Source: Limnohabitans sp.
Lineage (GTDB): Bacteria; Pseudomonadota; Gammaproteobacteria; Burkholderiales; Burkholderiaceae_C
Assembly (NCBI GenBank): GCA_018883305.1
Contig: VEQI01000228.1
Location: forward strand, 1 to 5,813
DNA: 5,813 nt
Direction of reading: 5' to 3'
Shown: piece by piece, positions 5,672 to 5,813 of the stretch
How the letters are laid out: each line of letters starts with the position of its first letter
Numbering within the stretch: position 1 is the first letter of the stretch
Program-made: the position numbers and the translations under genes
Notes under the pieces: generated by a model
The model's database searches: none
What the model was told of the DNA's origin: nothing
The model's input: the letters and a program-made list of their open reading frames with translations, nothing else

Positions 5672-5813
5672 TTACTCCGTTTCTGCCAGGGCACGTGAGA
5701 CCACCTCACGCACGTCGTTGCTCAAATCATGCTTGGCCGACACGCGCGAGAGGGCTTCGCGCGCGGCGGTGCGATAGGGTTCATCCAGATGGCGCCAGCG
5801 GTCCAGGGCGCGC
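5672..5813 (-). CDS. pepN: Aminopeptidase N, C-terminal end (partial, runs off the window)
   Basis: The last 46 codons and the stop of a gene that enters from the right edge; the frame is open to the border and is too short to be found by length alone. The peptide starts R-A-L-D-R-W-R-H-L and ends V-V-S-R-A-L-A-E-T-E. Its middle (E-P-Y-R-T-A-A-R-E-A and L-S-N-D-V-R-E-V-V) matches the helical C-terminal end I know from betaproteobacterial PepN, the M1-family zinc aminopeptidase that removes N-terminal residues from cytoplasmic peptides. The catalytic HExxH region lies outside the window, so the call rests on this tail and on the known pepN-fbp gene order. The gene stops 4 nt before fbp, and its last codons contain the fbp ribosome-binding site. 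Confidence 0.8.
   Translation of the reverse strand, partial: RALDRWRHLDEPYRTAAREALSRVSAKHDLSNDVREVVSRALAETE
5675..5678 (-). promoter_or_regulatory. Ribosome binding site of fbp
   Basis: On the coding strand GGAG is placed 7 nt before the fbp ATG. It overlaps the last sense codon and part of the preceding codon of pepN. This fixes the fbp start at 5667 and suggests that ribosomes finishing pepN can help start fbp. Confidence 0.75.

Overview
The window is about 60% GC and densely coded. It looks like a chromosomal segment from a betaproteobacterium of order Burkholderiales, probably Comamonadaceae or a near relative. The basis is the sequence style of each protein, a pepN-fbp pair of the kind seen in that group, a periplasmic Bug/TctC binding protein of the sort that is greatly expanded in these bacteria, and a fused LivM-LivG transporter protein. 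The taxonomic call is inference, since no marker such as 16S rRNA is present.

Layout. (i) 6-3380, plus strand: a compact branched-chain-amino-acid-type (HAAT/Liv) ABC importer operon. It consists of a LivH permease, a single polypeptide joining a LivM permease to a LivG ATPase, and a LivF ATPase. The first two genes overlap by 8 bp and the last two are 2 bp apart. The matching substrate-binding protein is not in the window, and the left edge cuts the operon's upstream region. (ii) 3454-4422, minus strand and convergent with the operon: a secreted Bug/TctC-family solute-binding protein with no TctA/TctB membrane partners nearby. (iii) 4479-4554, plus strand: tRNA-Thr with anticodon CGT and an encoded CCA end, followed at once by a strong hairpin terminator at 4565-4599. 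(iv) 4660-5667, minus strand: class I fructose-1,6-bisphosphatase (fbp), preceded in its operon by the last 46 codons of aminopeptidase N (pepN), which runs off the right edge.

How the parts work together. The Liv proteins should form one importer: LivH plus the LivM half make the membrane channel, and the LivG half plus LivF make the ATPase pair. The substrate cannot be read from the sequence; amino acids, amides, urea-like compounds and small organic acids are all possible for this superfamily. The Bug protein is an independent periplasmic receptor, probably for a carboxylated compound. The fbp/pepN/tRNA block is housekeeping. The tRNA and fbp transcripts converge on one hairpin with A/T tracts on both sides, which can end both.

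I found no previously undescribed system: no mobile element, CRISPR array, defence cassette or origin. The points most worth a second look are the LivM-LivG fusion and the predicted asymmetry of its two ATP sites (a degraded ABC signature in the LivG half, a canonical one in LivF).
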